From: Pseudomonadales bacterium
GTDB taxonomy: Bacteria; Pseudomonadota; Gammaproteobacteria; Pseudomonadales; Azotimanducaceae
DNA length: 15,106 nt
Reading direction: 5' to 3'
NCBI GenBank assembly: GCA_022448765.1
Contig: JAKUTI010000039.1
Location: 1-15,106 of the forward strand
In this document: one piece after another, positions 1 to 7,345 of the stretch
How positions within the stretch are numbered: position 1 is the first letter of the stretch
Layout of the letters: every line of letters begins with the position of its first letter
Position numbers and translations under genes: made by a program
The notes under the pieces: model-generated
Databases searched by the model: none
Told to the model about the DNA's origin: nothing
Seen by the model: the letters and a program-made list of their open reading frames with translations, nothing else

Positions 1-191
1 CTGGAAGTTCCAGGAATCATCTCGATCGCTCCCTTGCGTGCAAGGGCCTTCAAGTGTTCCTCAGCCGCATTGGGCGATTTGAAACCTAACTCACTCGCAA
101 TGTCAGCTCGAGTCGGCGGATAACCGGTATCCGAAATGTGAGTCCGGATGAGATCCAAGACTTCCACTTGTCGTACGGTTAGCTTTTCCAT
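1..191 (-). CDS. lexA: LexA repressor, N-terminal part (cut by window start)
   Basis: The reverse strand encodes about 63 residues starting MEKLTVRQVEVLDLIRTHI, followed by GYPPTRADIASELGF, SPNAAEEHLKALARKG and AIEMIPGTS. This is the winged helix-turn-helix DNA-binding domain of LexA, which represses SOS genes until RecA filaments trigger its self-cleavage. The recognition helix lies in the stretch SPNAAEEHLKAL. The cleavage site and the Ser/Lys peptidase domain would lie beyond position 1 and are not visible. The ATG (CAT at 189-191 on the plus strand) is preceded by a weak Shine-Dalgarno-like AGGACT about 4-9 nt upstream. Two perfect SOS boxes lie upstream, which fits the usual LexA autorepression. 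It is divergent from the mscS-type gene. Identification is firm from the N-terminal domain plus the operators. Confidence 0.95.
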   Translation of the reverse strand, partial: MEKLTVRQVEVLDLIRTHISDTGYPPTRADIASELGFKSPNAAEEHLKALARKGAIEMIPGTS

Positions 192-209
192 AAGAGTCCT
201 ATAAAGTAC

Positions 210-236
210 CTGGGACACAGGGTCTCATGTGTCCAG
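210..236 (-). other. Stem-loop in the predicted lexA leader
   Basis: GGACACA (213-219) and TGTGTCC (228-234) are perfect 7-nt inverted repeats with an 8-nt loop. Two more pairs (210-211 with 235-236) extend the stem past one bulged base at 212. It lies between the SOS boxes and the lexA start codon, so the lexA transcript would carry it just upstream of its ribosome binding site. It is not followed by a T-run, so a terminator is unlikely. It could be an mRNA structure or a protein-binding palindrome acting on either divergent gene. The repeat is seen directly and its function is unknown. Confidence 0.5.
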
Positions 237-240
237 TTAC

Positions 241-256
241 CTGTTAAAATATACAG
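241..256. promoter_or_regulatory. SOS box (LexA operator) 1, proximal to lexA
   Basis: Perfect match to the gammaproteobacterial LexA operator CTGT-N8-ACAG with an AT-rich core (TAAAATAT). It lies 49 bases upstream of the lexA ATG and just downstream of the predicted -10, around the expected transcription start, where bound LexA would block RNA polymerase. Confidence 0.92.
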
Positions 257-259
257 TGC

Positions 260-275
260 CTGTGATTATATACAG
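260..275. promoter_or_regulatory. SOS box (LexA operator) 2, distal to lexA
   Basis: A second perfect CTGT-N8-ACAG with core GATTATAT, only 3 bp from the first box (19 bp start to start). As I recall, E. coli lexA also has two operators, spaced 21 bp. The box contains a perfect TATAAT on the minus strand, so LexA binding would cover the lexA -10 element. Confidence 0.92.
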
Positions 276-293
276 TATTTCTCGCCTTATGAA
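265..293 (-). promoter_or_regulatory. Predicted sigma70 promoter of lexA
   Basis: Reading the minus strand, TTCATA (288-293, 4 of 6 matches to TTGACA) is followed after 17 bp by TATAAT (265-270, perfect). The -10 sits inside SOS box 2, as expected for a LexA-autoregulated promoter. Transcription would start near 258. No equally good promoter was found for the divergent mscS-type gene in the same gap. Confidence 0.6.
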
Positions 294-403
294 CAGCTCA
301 CCAGCGTCTCTCCAACGACGAAAAACTAAGATTTAGGCGAGCGACTTGATCTACATTATTACTTGCATCACTTTGGCGAAACTAACTCCTTGCGGGGATC
401 AAC

Positions 404-1507
404 ATGATTGATACATGGATTGATCGGGTCGTAATAATAGAGGGCGCGTTGTGGCAAGTCCTCGGAATCGTGCTACTGACTTTTATCGTCGATGCCGTAT
501 TGCGTTTGATCTTTAATCGTATTGCAAAAAGTCTCGAAAACACTCGCAACCTGTGGGACGACGCTCTCCTGGAATCAGCGCGCAAGCCTGTCCGTTGGGG
601 CATTGTGCTACTTGGCGTTCTTTGGGCAGCGGAGTTGGTGGGTGGCGACAACCCATCAGATGTGTTCCAACTCGTCGATCCACTTCGGAAAGTAGGCGTC
701 GTTGTGATACTGGCGTGGTTTGCTACCCGTATCGTCAGCAACATTCAGGAGAGCATGCAAGACGCCCAATACCACGACCATCCGTGGGACGCGTCAATCG
801 CAAACGGCATAGGTAGGTTACTTAGAGTTTCCATCATCATCGCAACCGTACTCGTGGTGCTTCAAACATTAGGGATCAGCGTCAGTGGGGTGCTGGCATT
901 TGGTGGGATCGGTGGATTGGCCGTCGGCTTTGCAGCTCAAGATCTCCTTTCAAATTACTTCGGCTTCCTGATGATTCTCTTTAAGCAACCGTTCAAAGAG
1001 GGAGACTGGATCCGTTCCCCCGACCGAGAAATTGAAGGTACTGTTGAAGAAATCATGGTCCTCTCTACCAAAATCAGGACATTTGATAAGCGTCCTCTCC
1101 ATATACCAAATTCTGTATTCACCAATTTGATCGTGGAAAACCCTAGCGAAATGGATAACCGTCGGATCAAAGAAACCATCGGGGTTCGTTACGACGATAT
1201 CACCGTCTTACCCGTCATCCTTGAAGACATCCGCCGTCTGCTACATAACCACGAGGCAATCGACACGAACCAGACATTGATGGTGAATTTACTCTCCTTC
1301 GGTCCCTCATCCGTCGACTTCTGGATATACACGTTCACGAAAACAACGAAATGGACCGAATTTCACGAAATTAAGGAATCCATCCTCTTCGATATCGCCG
1401 GGATCATTGAGACCCATGGAGCCGAAATTGCGTACCCAACACAGACCCTCCACGTCGACGTAGCTGAGCCAAGCATGGAGCCGCAAGAGAGGAATAGTTC
1501 GACGTGA
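404..1507 (+). CDS. MscS-family small-conductance mechanosensitive channel
   Basis: A 367-residue inner-membrane protein. Hydrophobic segments lie near residues 16-38, 64-80, 97-114 and 140-158. A glycine/alanine-rich pore helix follows at about 163-190 (GGIGGLAVGFAAQDLLSNYF), the hallmark of TM3 in MscS. The cytoplasmic beta domain follows, with IEGTVEEIMVLSTKIRT and the conserved PLHIPNSVFTN around 221-231. MscS channels open on membrane tension to release solutes after hypo-osmotic shock. Length is somewhat above E. coli MscS (286 aa), with extra N-terminal membrane segments as in the YnaI/YbdG-like branches. The ATG has a GGGGA a few bases upstream. It is the first gene of a plus-strand set: its stop overlaps the GTG of the next gene (GTGA). 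It shares the upstream gap with lexA. Exact subfamily and ion preference cannot be told. Confidence 0.9.
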   Translation: MIDTWIDRVVIIEGALWQVLGIVLLTFIVDAVLRLIFNRIAKSLENTRNLWDDALLESARKPVRWGIVLLGVLWAAELVGGDNPSDVFQLVDPLRKVGVVVILAWFATRIVSNIQESMQDAQYHDHPWDASIANGIGRLLRVSIIIATVLVVLQTLGISVSGVLAFGGIGGLAVGFAAQDLLSNYFGFLMILFKQPFKEGDWIRSPDREIEGTVEEIMVLSTKIRTFDKRPLHIPNSVFTNLIVENPSEMDNRRIKETIGVRYDDITVLPVILEDIRRLLHNHEAIDTNQTLMVNLLSFGPSSVDFWIYTFTKTTKWTEFHEIKESILFDIAGIIETHGAEIAYPTQTLHVDVAEPSMEPQERNSST

Positions 1508-2037
1508 CACAAATACCGGCAGATTACGAGCTCTTGTTCGACTCCCACTCGGTGGAATACGCCATCGATCGAATAGCAGTTCGCATCAAGCTGGAGTTGG
1601 CCGATGCCCTGCCCATATTTATCTGCATCATGAACGGTGGCCTGCCGTTCATGTGGGATCTAACCAAGAGATTGAACTTTCCCTTATCGATGGATTTCAT
1701 GTATGCAACACGGTACGACGGGCTAGAAGGAGGGGACCTCAAGATCCATACCCGGCCTCAGACTGACTTGTGTGATCGTAACGTGGTCGTCGTCGACGAC
1801 GTGATAGATCATGGAGTAACCCTTCGGGCTGTCGTTAATGAGCTTGAAGAAGTTGCAGGTTCCGTATGGACGGCAGTTCTGGTCGACAAATCTCCCTCGC
1901 GAAGGCGAACTGATGTCCAGACCATTGAACCGGACTTCGTCGCACTCTCCGCGCCTAGCCGATTCCTCATCGGTCGAGGAATGGATTTTGACGGTTTATA
2001 TCGAAATCTCCCCGCCATCTACGCACGCACCTTTTGA
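1504..2037 (+). CDS. Hypoxanthine(-guanine) phosphoribosyltransferase
   Basis: A 177-residue type I phosphoribosyltransferase that should convert hypoxanthine and/or guanine plus PRPP to IMP/GMP for purine salvage in the cytoplasm. The PRPP-binding loop is VVVVDDVIDHGVTL (94-107). The two acidic residues and the G-x-T are kept, but the usual Thr of DTG is His here, as some gammaproteobacterial members carry other residues there. MNGGLPF (43-49) supplies the pyrophosphate-binding loop and FMYATRYD (65-72) matches the flexible-loop region of the family. The GTG start is chosen because it overlaps the mscS-type stop (GTGA, 1504-1507) and has GAGAGGA about 10 nt upstream. It overlaps the following phosphorylase by TTGA. 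The pairing is logical: the downstream enzyme should release hypoxanthine, which this enzyme can recycle. Confidence 0.88.
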   Translation: MTQIPADYELLFDSHSVEYAIDRIAVRIKLELADALPIFICIMNGGLPFMWDLTKRLNFPLSMDFMYATRYDGLEGGDLKIHTRPQTDLCDRNVVVVDDVIDHGVTLRAVVNELEEVAGSVWTAVLVDKSPSRRRTDVQTIEPDFVALSAPSRFLIGRGMDFDGLYRNLPAIYARTF

Positions 2038-2828
2038 TCGAAAGGGTCAACCCGCCCTTGAGTAAAGACAGAAATACCGAAGCTAGGACAATCATCGGCA
2101 TTATCGGCGGGACGATTGCGCAAAACGCTGACGGCGCAACACCCGGAGAGTCGCCGTCGACGCCTTTTGGCGATGCGTCTGCATCGATGCAAACGATAGC
2201 GATAGGACAGGCCAATGTGCTCTACCTGGCCCGACATGGGCCTGGACACTCTATTGCGCCTCACGACATCAATTACCGCGCGAACCTTTGGGCTTTTCAT
2301 GAAGCCTCCGTCTCAGCCATTGTCGCGATGTATGCTGTTGGTGCTATCGCGGACATTCTCGCGGTTGGCGATATCGTAATCCCCGATCAAATCATCGACT
2401 ACACTTGGGGCCGAAACGGTTCCTTCGGAGAAATACTCGGCTTAAACCACTTCGACTTTAGCGAGCCCTTTAGCCCCCTCGTTCGGCATCAACTCCTACT
2501 ATCAGGAGAAAAATCAAGTCGTACGGTCCATACCACGGGAACGTATGGGTGTACTCAAGGGCCTAGGCTTGAAACATCCGCTGAAATTGAACGATTAAGA
2601 AAGGACGGCTGCGATCTCGTTGGAATGACCGCGATGCCTGAAGCAGCGCTAGCAAGAGAATTGAGCATCCCGTTCGGCAGTATCTGTCTAGTCGTAAATG
2701 CCGCTGCAGGCCGCGGCGATGGACCAATCCAAAAGCGAACCATCCAGTCCGCTATTGCCCAGGGCTCCCCCAATCTCCTCGACATTGTCGGACGCACCGT
2801 GCCGGGACTCAAGAACAGCCTTGGCTAA
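2034..2828 (+). CDS. S-methyl-5'-thioinosine / methylthioadenosine phosphorylase family
   Basis: A 264-residue trimeric-type nucleoside phosphorylase (PNP/MTAP family 2). It cleaves a 5'-methylthio-nucleoside with phosphate to a base and 5-methylthioribose-1-phosphate. Visible motifs: IIGIIGGT (20-27), YLARHGPGH (64-72), INYRANLWA (79-87), VIPDQIIDYTWGR (115-127), CTQGPRLET (173-181), GMTAMPEAALARE (197-209) and LVVNAAAG (219-226). The Asn in VVNAAAG replaces the Asp of adenine-type MTAPs and resembles P. aeruginosa MTIP, so methylthioinosine is the more likely substrate (inference). The first frame start is a TTG overlapping the preceding stop (TTGA). A second TTG at 2058 has GAAAGGG 11 nt upstream, gives 256 aa, and may be the true start. 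The last 141 bp are also read antisense by the csiV frame. Confidence 0.88.
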   Translation: MIERVNPPLSKDRNTEARTIIGIIGGTIAQNADGATPGESPSTPFGDASASMQTIAIGQANVLYLARHGPGHSIAPHDINYRANLWAFHEASVSAIVAMYAVGAIADILAVGDIVIPDQIIDYTWGRNGSFGEILGLNHFDFSEPFSPLVRHQLLLSGEKSSRTVHTTGTYGCTQGPRLETSAEIERLRKDGCDLVGMTAMPEAALARELSIPFGSICLVVNAAAGRGDGPIQKRTIQSAIAQGSPNLLDIVGRTVPGLKNSLG

Positions 2829-3734
2829 TTGCGGAACGTCAGCGGGCACAACATTGACCAACATACCGAAGGCCGGATGGTCTAGATAGTGAACTTCCCG
2901 GCTTCGCATACGCCGGCTTTCTCGTAGCTCGATAAAGCTGTTTTGCTGGCCGATTAACGATCCCTGTTCGTTCATCCACAACTGAACGTCAAGATGCAAA
3001 TAGCGACCACGGGTCATCGAGATCGTGCCTTCTACTTCATACAAGCCCGTCGCCATCTGTCCTCCTAATTGCAGCAATAACGGAATGGGCGCACTCCTGT
3101 CAGGAACAGGTTGAAACCACATCCCGTGACCAATAATCCCGTACCCATCTCTTCGCAAACGCGTCTTCGTTAATCGGAAACCAAGTCTTTCCGTGTACCA
3201 CTTGAAACTCGAAGACAACAACCAGGCCTCCAAATGCTCTAACGAATTCGTTTGATTAACTTGGTCAAGGCCCGACGGCGGAATGCCCGATGGCTGCAAC
3301 GTCATGGAACCGTTTACGTCGACGCCCACGGTCTCCAATTGGCCTACCATGACCGAAGTAGCGTACCCAGAGTCTGCTGAAGCCAGGGGTTTGACGCCCG
3401 GGTAATGCCACAACCGATTCGTGTTGCTAGATCGCGCTTGATCGTCCGTCATCCACCATCCGAACGTATCCATGGAGTTGCCCCTGCCGCCGTTGGATCC
3501 AGCGCCTGCACGGCCGAATTGAAGCGGTATTAAGGTTCGCGAGTAAGTCCGTAAACCACTTAGACTAATTTGCTCAGTGAAGGGGTTGTCTTCTGTCGCA
3601 CGTTCTTGCTCTTGTGTACGTGAAAAAATCAGCGTTTCCGCGCAATACCAATTATCTCCGAACGGGTCTAGGTCTAATGCCATAACGGACGATGTGGAGA
3701 GCCCAAAGGTCGCTATCAGAAGGAGCTGTTTCAT
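2688..3734 (-). CDS. csiV: CsiV-like periplasmic cell-wall protein (DUF2803 family)
   Basis: A 348-residue predicted exported protein. The N-terminus is a signal peptide (MKQLLLIATFGLSTSSVMA, cleavage about residue 19). The mature start, with NWYCAETLIFSR (28-39), fits the family, which begins by defining a protein affecting a 'local' beta domain. The central stretch has ISMTRGRYLHLDVQLW (238-253), and the end of the recognisable domain is REVHYLDHPAFGMLVNV (279-295). CsiV of Vibrio cholerae binds peptidoglycan and supports PBP1A activity with LpoA. The gene lies directly after mfd, as in other gammaproteobacteria, and its ATG overlaps the mfd stop (ATGA, 3731-3734), suggesting translational coupling. 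There is no clear separate Shine-Dalgarno. Residues 303-348 lie antisense to the phosphorylase gene and look like a non-homologous tail: its TAG is the complement of a Leu CTA codon in that gene's VVN motif. Family call is by pattern and gene order, with only moderate detailed similarity. Confidence 0.75.
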   Translation of the reverse strand: MKQLLLIATFGLSTSSVMALDLDPFGDNWYCAETLIFSRTQEQERATEDNPFTEQISLSGLRTYSRTLIPLQFGRAGAGSNGGRGNSMDTFGWWMTDDQARSSNTNRLWHYPGVKPLASADSGYATSVMVGQLETVGVDVNGSMTLQPSGIPPSGLDQVNQTNSLEHLEAWLLSSSFKWYTERLGFRLTKTRLRRDGYGIIGHGMWFQPVPDRSAPIPLLLQLGGQMATGLYEVEGTISMTRGRYLHLDVQLWMNEQGSLIGQQNSFIELRESRRMRSREVHYLDHPAFGMLVNVVPADVPQLAKAVLESRHGASDNVEEIGGALGNSGLDGSLLDWSIAAACSGIYD

Positions 3735-6700
3735 GTCGGCCGCTGAGGAGACGAATCTTTCGGACGCAATGCCTTAAGGAATGCTTCGACAAACTCAAAT
3801 CTAGCCAATTCGGTTTCGAGAACACGATTCACTCGTACCCGATTTCCATCCATCAAATTGTAAGTCTCGGGCGACTCCCGTACGAGCTTTACGAGCGCGA
3901 GCGGATCGACTGGCGTGTCATCTGCAAATTCAACACGGCCCTTCGCTGGTCCTACGTCGATCCGTTTGATACCGACCTCTATAGCAGACAGTTTTATTTG
4001 TGACATGCGCAGTAAGTTGGAGAGCGCTATGGGCATATCACCAAAACGATCCACCATTTCTATCTTCAATTCATCTAGCTCGCTATCAGAATCTGCGCCG
4101 GCAATGCGCTTGTAAAGAATCAAGCGCATATCGGCATCCCGAACATAACTTTCCGGAATAAGCGCAAGTGAATGTAAATTCACCTCTCGTGCCTCTGGCA
4201 GAGGCACGTCCAAATGTGGAATTTTTCCCTCTCGAATCGCCGCCACAGCTCGTTCCAACATCTCCATGAACATGGTGTAGCCGACGGTTTCAATCTGACC
4301 CGATTGGTCGTCACCCAGCAATTCGCCCGCACCTCGAATCTCCAAATCGTAGGTCGACAGTGTGAATCCAATTCCCAGCTCCCCGGACGCTTCGATGGCG
4401 TCAAGTCTCTTTCTCGCATCCCTGGTCACCGCCTTCGGGTGTGGTGTCAATAGATACGCGTACGCTTGCCTTGTAGATCGACCTACCCGTCCGCGCAGTT
4501 GATGCAGTTGGGCTAACCCAAATTTGTCGGCGCGATCTATCACAATTGTGTTTGCATTAGGGACGTCAATGCCGTTTTCGATAATGGTGCTGCACACAAG
4601 AAGATTAGCTCTGCGGTGGTAAAAGTCTGCCATGGCCTTTTCAAGGCGACGCTTCGGCATTTGTCCGTGGCCTACCGCGACGCGCGCTTCGGGATACGTG
4701 TGTGCCAGTTCTTCCGCTACTTGTTCGATGCTCCTAACATCGTTGTGTAGGTAAAAAATTTGCCCGCCCCGGGAGATTTCTCGTTCTATAGCTTCACGAA
4801 TGACCTGCTGATTCTTTCTGATCACGAAAGTCTTGATAGCAAGTCGCTTTGACGGTGGTGTCGCGATGATGGATAGGTCCCGCATACCACTAATGGCCAT
4901 ATTCAGTGTGCGTGGGATCGGTGTCGCCGTCATCGACAACACATCCGCCGACGCTCGAATACTTTTCAACCGCTCTTTCTGTCGAACGCCAAACCTGTGT
5001 TCTTCATCGATTATGATCAGGCCAAGATTTTTGAACTCAAAATCCGCGGTCAACAATCGATGTGTTCCAATGATGATATCTATTGCTCCGCCAGATAATT
5101 GATCTTTAAGGCGTGTTACATCTCCTTCCTGGCGCATTCGCGAAACAACTTCGATCTGCTGTGGCCATTGCGAAAATCGATCACGAAATGTCTCGTAGTG
5201 CTGTTGCGCCAAGAGAGTCGTCGGAACCAAAACGGCCACTTGCTTGCCAGCCTGCGACGCGATGTACGCGGCTCTCATCGCAACTTCGGTCTTACCAAAT
5301 CCAACGTCCCCACATATGAGACGATCAGCCGACCGACCTCGGGTTAGGTCCTCAACGGTCGCATCAATAGCATTTCGTTGATCCACTGTGAGTTCAAAGG
5401 GAAATTCGTCGCAAAACCTCTCGAAATCCGCATCAGGGCGGGGAAAAGCAAAACCTTCCGCCATTTCTCGACGCGCATACACGTCCAACAGTTCTGCAGC
5501 AACATCTCGGGCCTTTTCGGCGGCTCGCCGCTTCTCCTTTGCCCATTTTTCACTACCGAGCCTATGGAGCGGGGCCGATTCGGGGCCAGCTCCCGCATAC
5601 CGCGAAATCAGATCTAACGAGGAGACTGGCACATATAACTTTGCGCTGTCGGCATACTCAAGTGCCAAGAACTCTGAGGGATACCCGTCAATCACCAATA
5701 TCTCTAGGCCCTTATATCTTCCAATGCCATGTTCAACGTGAACCACTGGGGTATCGACAGTTAGATGCGTCAAGTTCCTGATAATCAATTCGGGGTCAAC
5801 GGCCGACCGTAGATTCTTGCTCCTACCCTCGAACTCACGATCGAATATTTGCGCCTCACTGATCACGACGACGTCATCAAATGCAAAACCACGATCAACG
5901 GGCCCGATTACTATCCCCAGAGCAGGACCTGTATCCAACCACGTTGAGAAATCTAGGCATTCGATCGCATCCATCCCATTACGGCGCAAGAACTCTTGTA
6001 GATGAACTAGGCGACCAGGCGACTCAGCCGTGATTAAAACGCGGCAAGCGGTAGCCTCTAAAAATCGACGCAGGTTTCGTCCCGGATCGGTGCGCAGTAA
6101 CTCGGCACGAACACTAGGGATCGCACGCGTCTCTATGATCACCTTCCCTTGCTTTTTCTTTGTACCGAGATCTAGCTGTAATATGCCATGCCGTTTTAGC
6201 CCTTCTGAGACAGCCTGCCATTGTTGAAAGAGCCGCTCAGGTGGAAGGATCGGTCGTTCTATATCGTGACGCAGGCTCTCATAGCGTACGTTTAGTTCTT
6301 TCCAAAAATTTCTCGCCGACTCGTCGACATTGGCGGAGAGCACAAACACAGACCCTTCAGGCAGGTAATCAAGCAAGGTGCCCGTAGACTGAAAAAAGAG
6401 AGGCAGGTAGTACTCCAAACCTTGCGCTGCAATCCGATCATTAACTTCTTGGTATATCGAACAGTGGCGCACATCCACATCGAACGCGTCGTGCCAACCC
6501 TCCCGAAAGCGTGCGATAGCAATGTCGTCCAAGGGAAACTCCTTGGCCGGCAATATCCGGACGGCGTCGAGTTTAGTATTTGTTCGTTGGGAATCGGGGT
6601 CAAACGTTCGGATCCCATCGATCAAGTCGTCATCAAGATCCACGCGAATGGGTCGGTCACTGCCCATCGGAAAGATGTCGATAATTGATCCGCGGACTGC

Positions 6701-7198
6701 AAATTCCCCGCGCTCCAACACAAGCTCCACGAGGCGATACCCGGTTTGTATCAGCTGTCGGCGCTCTTCTTGAATATCGAAGCGTTGCCCTTTTTGAAAT
6801 ACGAACGCCTGCGATCGAACAAACTCAGTCGGTGGCATGCATTGCAATAGGCTACGCACTGAAACCACCAATACACCGCCGGTGACTTGAAGAAGATCAG
6901 AGGCGGTTGCAAGCCGGTCAGATATCAGATCGTCGTGAGGGGAAAAAATGTCGTACGGTAGAGTTTCCCACTCTGGAAAGGTTAGAACATCGGTATCCGG
7001 AAAACCGAAGAAACGCAGCTCATTCGCTACCCGCTCAACTTCTTCCGAGCCTGACGCCACATAAACGACAAACCGATCCGAACTGGAAATTACGCGAGAG
7101 AGCAAACACGAATACGCGCACCCAGCACCCCCCTGCCAGTTGTGAACCGTCTGCGGCGCGGGCATCTGTATTTGTTTAATGAGTTTATTGAGTTCCAT
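3731..7198 (-). CDS. mfd: Transcription-repair coupling factor Mfd
   Basis: A 1155-residue protein from the chosen ATG (E. coli Mfd is 1148). Mfd binds RNA polymerase stalled at lesions, displaces it by ATP-driven translocation and recruits UvrA. The order of regions (ATG numbering) is as follows. The UvrB-like N-terminal domains include PEWETLPYDIFSPH (about 75-88) and RGSIIDIFPMGS (about 169-180). The RNA-polymerase-interacting domain has VVHVEHGIGRYKGLEIL (about 485-501). The RecG-like motor has Walker A GDVGFGKT (630-637), DEEHRFG (731-737), SMTATPIPRT (755-764) and QLRGRVGRS (900-908). The C-terminal TRCF domain has YVRDADMRLILYKR (about 1018-1031). An in-frame TTG at 7216 would add six residues, but its GGAGGG lies only 1 nt away. 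The ATG at 7198 is preferred although its ribosome site is weak. The gene ends in ATGA overlap with csiV and is divergent from the oxidoreductase operon. Confidence 0.97.
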   Translation of the reverse strand: MELNKLIKQIQMPAPQTVHNWQGGAGCAYSCLLSRVISSSDRFVVYVASGSEEVERVANELRFFGFPDTDVLTFPEWETLPYDIFSPHDDLISDRLATASDLLQVTGGVLVVSVRSLLQCMPPTEFVRSQAFVFQKGQRFDIQEERRQLIQTGYRLVELVLERGEFAVRGSIIDIFPMGSDRPIRVDLDDDLIDGIRTFDPDSQRTNTKLDAVRILPAKEFPLDDIAIARFREGWHDAFDVDVRHCSIYQEVNDRIAAQGLEYYLPLFFQSTGTLLDYLPEGSVFVLSANVDESARNFWKELNVRYESLRHDIERPILPPERLFQQWQAVSEGLKRHGILQLDLGTKKKQGKVIIETRAIPSVRAELLRTDPGRNLRRFLEATACRVLITAESPGRLVHLQEFLRRNGMDAIECLDFSTWLDTGPALGIVIGPVDRGFAFDDVVVISEAQIFDREFEGRSKNLRSAVDPELIIRNLTHLTVDTPVVHVEHGIGRYKGLEILVIDGYPSEFLALEYADSAKLYVPVSSLDLISRYAGAGPESAPLHRLGSEKWAKEKRRAAEKARDVAAELLDVYARREMAEGFAFPRPDADFERFCDEFPFELTVDQRNAIDATVEDLTRGRSADRLICGDVGFGKTEVAMRAAYIASQAGKQVAVLVPTTLLAQQHYETFRDRFSQWPQQIEVVSRMRQEGDVTRLKDQLSGGAIDIIIGTHRLLTADFEFKNLGLIIIDEEHRFGVRQKERLKSIRASADVLSMTATPIPRTLNMAISGMRDLSIIATPPSKRLAIKTFVIRKNQQVIREAIEREISRGGQIFYLHNDVRSIEQVAEELAHTYPEARVAVGHGQMPKRRLEKAMADFYHRRANLLVCSTIIENGIDVPNANTIVIDRADKFGLAQLHQLRGRVGRSTRQAYAYLLTPHPKAVTRDARKRLDAIEASGELGIGFTLSTYDLEIRGAGELLGDDQSGQIETVGYTMFMEMLERAVAAIREGKIPHLDVPLPEAREVNLHSLALIPESYVRDADMRLILYKRIAGADSDSELDELKIEMVDRFGDMPIALSNLLRMSQIKLSAIEVGIKRIDVGPAKGRVEFADDTPVDPLALVKLVRESPETYNLMDGNRVRVNRVLETELARFEFVEAFLKALRPKDSSPQRPT

Positions 7199-7345
7199 GA
7201 GTACAGCTTCGAGCAAACCCTCCGCCCTCGACGATTACGTACGATTCTTCTGGTAGCAAGCTAAAAGAAGCAGTAAAGTGCGCGTCCTGATGAGGAAATT
7301 CTATCCTTCCTTGGCGGTTGCAGGTTCCTCGCAGCCCGTATTCGA
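7199..7345. other. Divergent intergenic region, mfd / oxidoreductase operon
   Basis: A 147-bp gap that must hold the promoters for mfd-csiV (minus) and the korC-like operon (plus). I find no convincing -35/-10 pair in either direction. A short direct repeat ACGATT occurs at 7231-7236 and 7241-7246, one helical turn apart. Both flanking start codons have poor ribosome sites. No SOS box is present. Confidence 0.4.

Noticed and set aside
281..342. Long-range inverted repeat CTCGCC / GGCGAG between lexA and the mscS-type gene.
   Set aside because: Only 6 bp with 50 bp between the arms; expected by chance.
382..744. Minus-strand open frame of about 120 codons opposite the mscS-type gene.
   Set aside because: Ser/Thr/Arg-rich translation without domain resemblance; it is the complement of a well-supported gene.
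7199..7216. TTG start for mfd, six codons upstream of the ATG.
   Set aside because: The GGAGGG is only 1 nt from the TTG, and the extra residues add nothing recognisable; the ATG is preferred, though not certain.
7231..7246. Direct repeat ACGATT spaced 10 bp in the mfd / kor gap.
   Set aside because: Too short to claim a regulator site without conservation.
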